NCBI GenBank assembly: GCA_947467605.1 | Contig: CANIII010000009.1 | Coordinates: 1-64,000, forward strand | DNA length: 64,000 bases | DNA from: Acidobacteriota bacterium | GTDB lineage: Bacteria > Acidobacteriota > Vicinamibacteria > Vicinamibacterales > SCN-69-37 | Reading direction: 5' to 3' | In this document: positions 62,488 through 64,000 of the stretch, one piece after another | Position numbering within the stretch: the first letter of the stretch is position 1 | How the letters are laid out: the number at the start of each line of letters is the position of its first letter | Notes under the pieces: generated by a model | The model's input: the letters and a program-made list of their open reading frames with translations, nothing else | Told to the model about the DNA's origin: nothing | Database searches by the model: none | Program-made: the position numbers and the translations under genes

Positions 62488-64000
62488 TTAGTTGTAATAC
62501 TTCTTCTTTTTGCCGCCGGTCGGCACACCTTCGTCGTCCATCAACTGCTCGAGGGCGCGTTCGCGATCGGGATTGCGCGGCTTGCGTTCGGTCGCCGGCG
62601 CCTGGAAGCGGCCTTCGTCGGTGCGGCTGATCTTCTTCAGCGACGCCAGGCCCTCGAGGACGAAGTCGAGCGCGGAGGCACGATACGGCGCGTCCTTCTT
62701 GGGAGCCAGCCCCATCATGCCCAACGCACGTTCGAGGCCGTTCACCGCCTTGACCTGCTCGAGCACTTCCTCCGCGGGCGCATCGTCGGCCAACTGCAGC
62801 GTGCCGCCGTCTTCGAACCACTCGATAACGGGTTTGAGGTCGGCCACGGCCGCGTGGCCGTCGAACACGGTCGCGATCGCGACGCGCACGAGGTCGCGCG
62901 CGACGGTTTCCGCGCCGCGCAGCTCGCCTTCGTATTCGAGCTCGATCTTGCCGGTGAGAGAGGGCAGGGCCGCGTAGATGTCAGTGACGCGCGGCACGAT
63001 CGATGCTTCGCCGCACTTCAACGCACGCCGCTCGGCGTTCGATACGGTGTTTTCGAGGCACGTGATCGGCAGGCGCTGGCTCACGCCAGATCGTTTGTCG
63101 ACGCGCTGATCGCCACGGGCCTGGAACGCCACTTCCTCCACGACTTCGCGCACGAAGAGCGGGACGTCCACGGTGAGCGCGCTGTCCGCGCGCGCGATCA
63201 GCGCTTCCTGCTCGGTGATGTCCATGCCGTCGCGTCGCGAGGCCGGATAGTGCGTGCGGATCTCCGAGCCGATACGGTCCTTCAGCGGCGTGATGATCTT
63301 GCCGCGCGCCGTGTAGTCCTCCGGATTCGCGCTGAAGACCAGCATGATGTCGAGTGGGAGGCGCACGGGGTAGCCCTTAATTTGGACGTCGCCCTCCTGC
63401 AGGATGTTGAAGAGGCCGACCTGCACTTTGCCGGCGAGATCAGGCAGTTCGTTGATCGCGAAGATGCCGCGGTTCGCGCGCGGAATCAGGCCGTAGTGCA
63501 TCGTCAACTCGTCGCCAAGCTCAAGGCCAGCGCGCGCGGCCTTGATCGGGTCGAGGTCGCCGATCATGTCGGCGATGGTGACATCTGGCGTCGCGAGCTT
63601 CTCGACGTAGCGGCGATCACGGGCCAACCACGCGATCGGCGTGTCCTTGCCTTCCGTCACGATGCGTGCGCGACATGCGGCGCAGATCGGCGCGCGCGGG
63701 TCGTCGTGGATTTCGCAACCCGGCATGACCGGGATCTCCGTGTCGAGCAGTGACGTGAGCGCACGCAGCATGCGGGTCTTCGCCTGGCCCCGCAAGCCGA
63801 GGAGGATGAAATTGTGTTTCGACAGAATTGCGTTCACGACCTGCGGCACGACGGTGTCGTCGTAGCCGACGATGCCGGGGAAAAGCGGTGCGCCGGAGCC
63901 CAGACGCGCAATCAGGTTGGCGCGCATTTCGTCTTTCACCGAGCGCCGAACGCGCCAGGCCGGTGATGCGACGAGCTCACCGAGCGTGTGTAGTTGTGGC
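62488..64000 (-). CDS. AAA+ ATPase of the magnesium-chelatase/MoxR type with cysteine-rich insert (5' partial)
   Basis: The frame remains open to the window edge, and the edge sequence (LGELVASPAWRVRRSVKDEMRANLIARL) matches the expected N-terminus, so the true start lies outside; the GTG at 63939 is an internal alternative. The ATPase core has a variant Walker A, GLRGQAKTR (Ala in place of the second conserved Gly). A putative zinc-binding insert C-x2-H-x7-C-x2-C follows at about 63670-63720. Sensor region ANRGIFAINELPDLAGKVQVGLFNILQEGDV and LMLVFSANPEDYTARGKIITPLKDRIG-like sequence are typical of Mg-chelatase I/MoxR proteins. The C-terminus is lysine-rich (KKKKYYN). It is probably the partner of the VWA protein. 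Confidence 0.9.
   Translation of the reverse strand, partial: PQLHTLGELVASPAWRVRRSVKDEMRANLIARLGSGAPLFPGIVGYDDTVVPQVVNAILSKHNFILLGLRGQAKTRMLRALTSLLDTEIPVMPGCEIHDDPRAPICAACRARIVTEGKDTPIAWLARDRRYVEKLATPDVTIADMIGDLDPIKAARAGLELGDELTMHYGLIPRANRGIFAINELPDLAGKVQVGLFNILQEGDVQIKGYPVRLPLDIMLVFSANPEDYTARGKIITPLKDRIGSEIRTHYPASRRDGMDITEQEALIARADSALTVDVPLFVREVVEEVAFQARGDQRVDKRSGVSQRLPITCLENTVSNAERRALKCGEASIVPRVTDIYAALPSLTGKIELEYEGELRGAETVARDLVRVAIATVFDGHAAVADLKPVIEWFEDGGTLQLADDAPAEEVLEQVKAVNGLERALGMMGLAPKKDAPYRASALDFVLEGLASLKKISRTDEGRFQAPATERKPRNPDRERALEQLMDDEGVPTGGKKKKYYN

Noticed and set aside
1-64000. CRISPR arrays, prophage, insertion sequences or a defence island
   Set aside because: No regularly spaced direct repeats, transposase, integrase or phage structural gene was seen. 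Uma2 and YaeQ have nuclease-like folds but no defence context.

Overview
The window looks like a chromosomal segment of an Acidobacteriota bacterium, most likely of the Vicinamibacteria type. This is inferred from the gene repertoire and not from a 16S gene, because none is present. The indicators are a uniformly high-GC sequence, an Oar-like TonB receptor with an N-terminal carboxypeptidase-regulatory domain, VPS10/BNR-repeat exported proteins with long glycine tracts, a winged-helix/TPR regulator, a DUF4097 protein behind an ECF sigma/anti-sigma pair, and many secreted proteins known only from sequence. No phage, transposon, CRISPR array or recognised defence island is visible. Base composition and coding style are even throughout, so this reads as vertically inherited core plus lineage-specific genes.

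Layout. 1-6.5 kb: the end of one VPS10/BNR protein, a complete second one, a small secreted protein, and a TPR/dihaem-cytochrome pair. 6.5-9.2 kb (minus): a PQQ-type quinoprotein and uridine kinase. 9.2-12.5 kb: a DapA-family aldolase, an atypical SDR, and a winged-helix/TPR regulator that looks broken at both ends. 12.5-18 kb: a DUF4342 protein, two tandem secreted carboxypeptidase-regulatory-like proteins, YaeQ, an MBL-fold hydrolase and a Uma2 nuclease. 18.2 kb: tRNA-Leu(CAG). 18.4-24.5 kb: an M28 peptidase, SppA, and a PpiD/SurA-like chaperone. 24.6-33.1 kb: a diguanylate cyclase overlapping the start of mreBCD-mrdA-rodA-rng, the rod-shape operon. 33-36.8 kb: a small secreted protein, then DUF4097/anti-sigma/ECF sigma (all overlapping) and a TetR regulator. 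37-39.4 kb: an alkyltransferase-like protein, a PafA-type phosphatase and a small membrane protein.

39.4-45.4 kb is a nucleoside salvage cluster (pyrimidine phosphorylase, NupC transporter, purine nucleoside phosphorylase, cytidine deaminase) running into mtnA and tsaD. 45.4-51.4 kb holds a secreted DUF4412-like protein, an HD-domain protein, two ABC-2 ATPase/permease pairs and a membrane-anchored protein. 51.5-57.6 kb has a GyrI-like protein, the TonB receptor, a thiolase and an IPMDH-family dehydrogenase. 57.6-64 kb has a small lipoprotein, folE, a secreted protein, a YpdA-like flavin reductase, and a minus-strand group of Lon-N-domain protein, VWA protein and an AAA+ ATPase that runs off the window end.

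Many neighbouring genes are coupled by 4-base ATGA/GTGA/TTGA overlaps. A second theme is a TANNNT -10 box only 6-8 nt before the start codon of at least eight genes, with no Shine-Dalgarno sequence, which points to leaderless transcripts. No complete undescribed system stands out. The points most worth following are the cyclase/mreB coupling, the zinc-ribbon AAA+/VWA/LonN group, the leaderless and bidirectional promoters, and the broken regulator.
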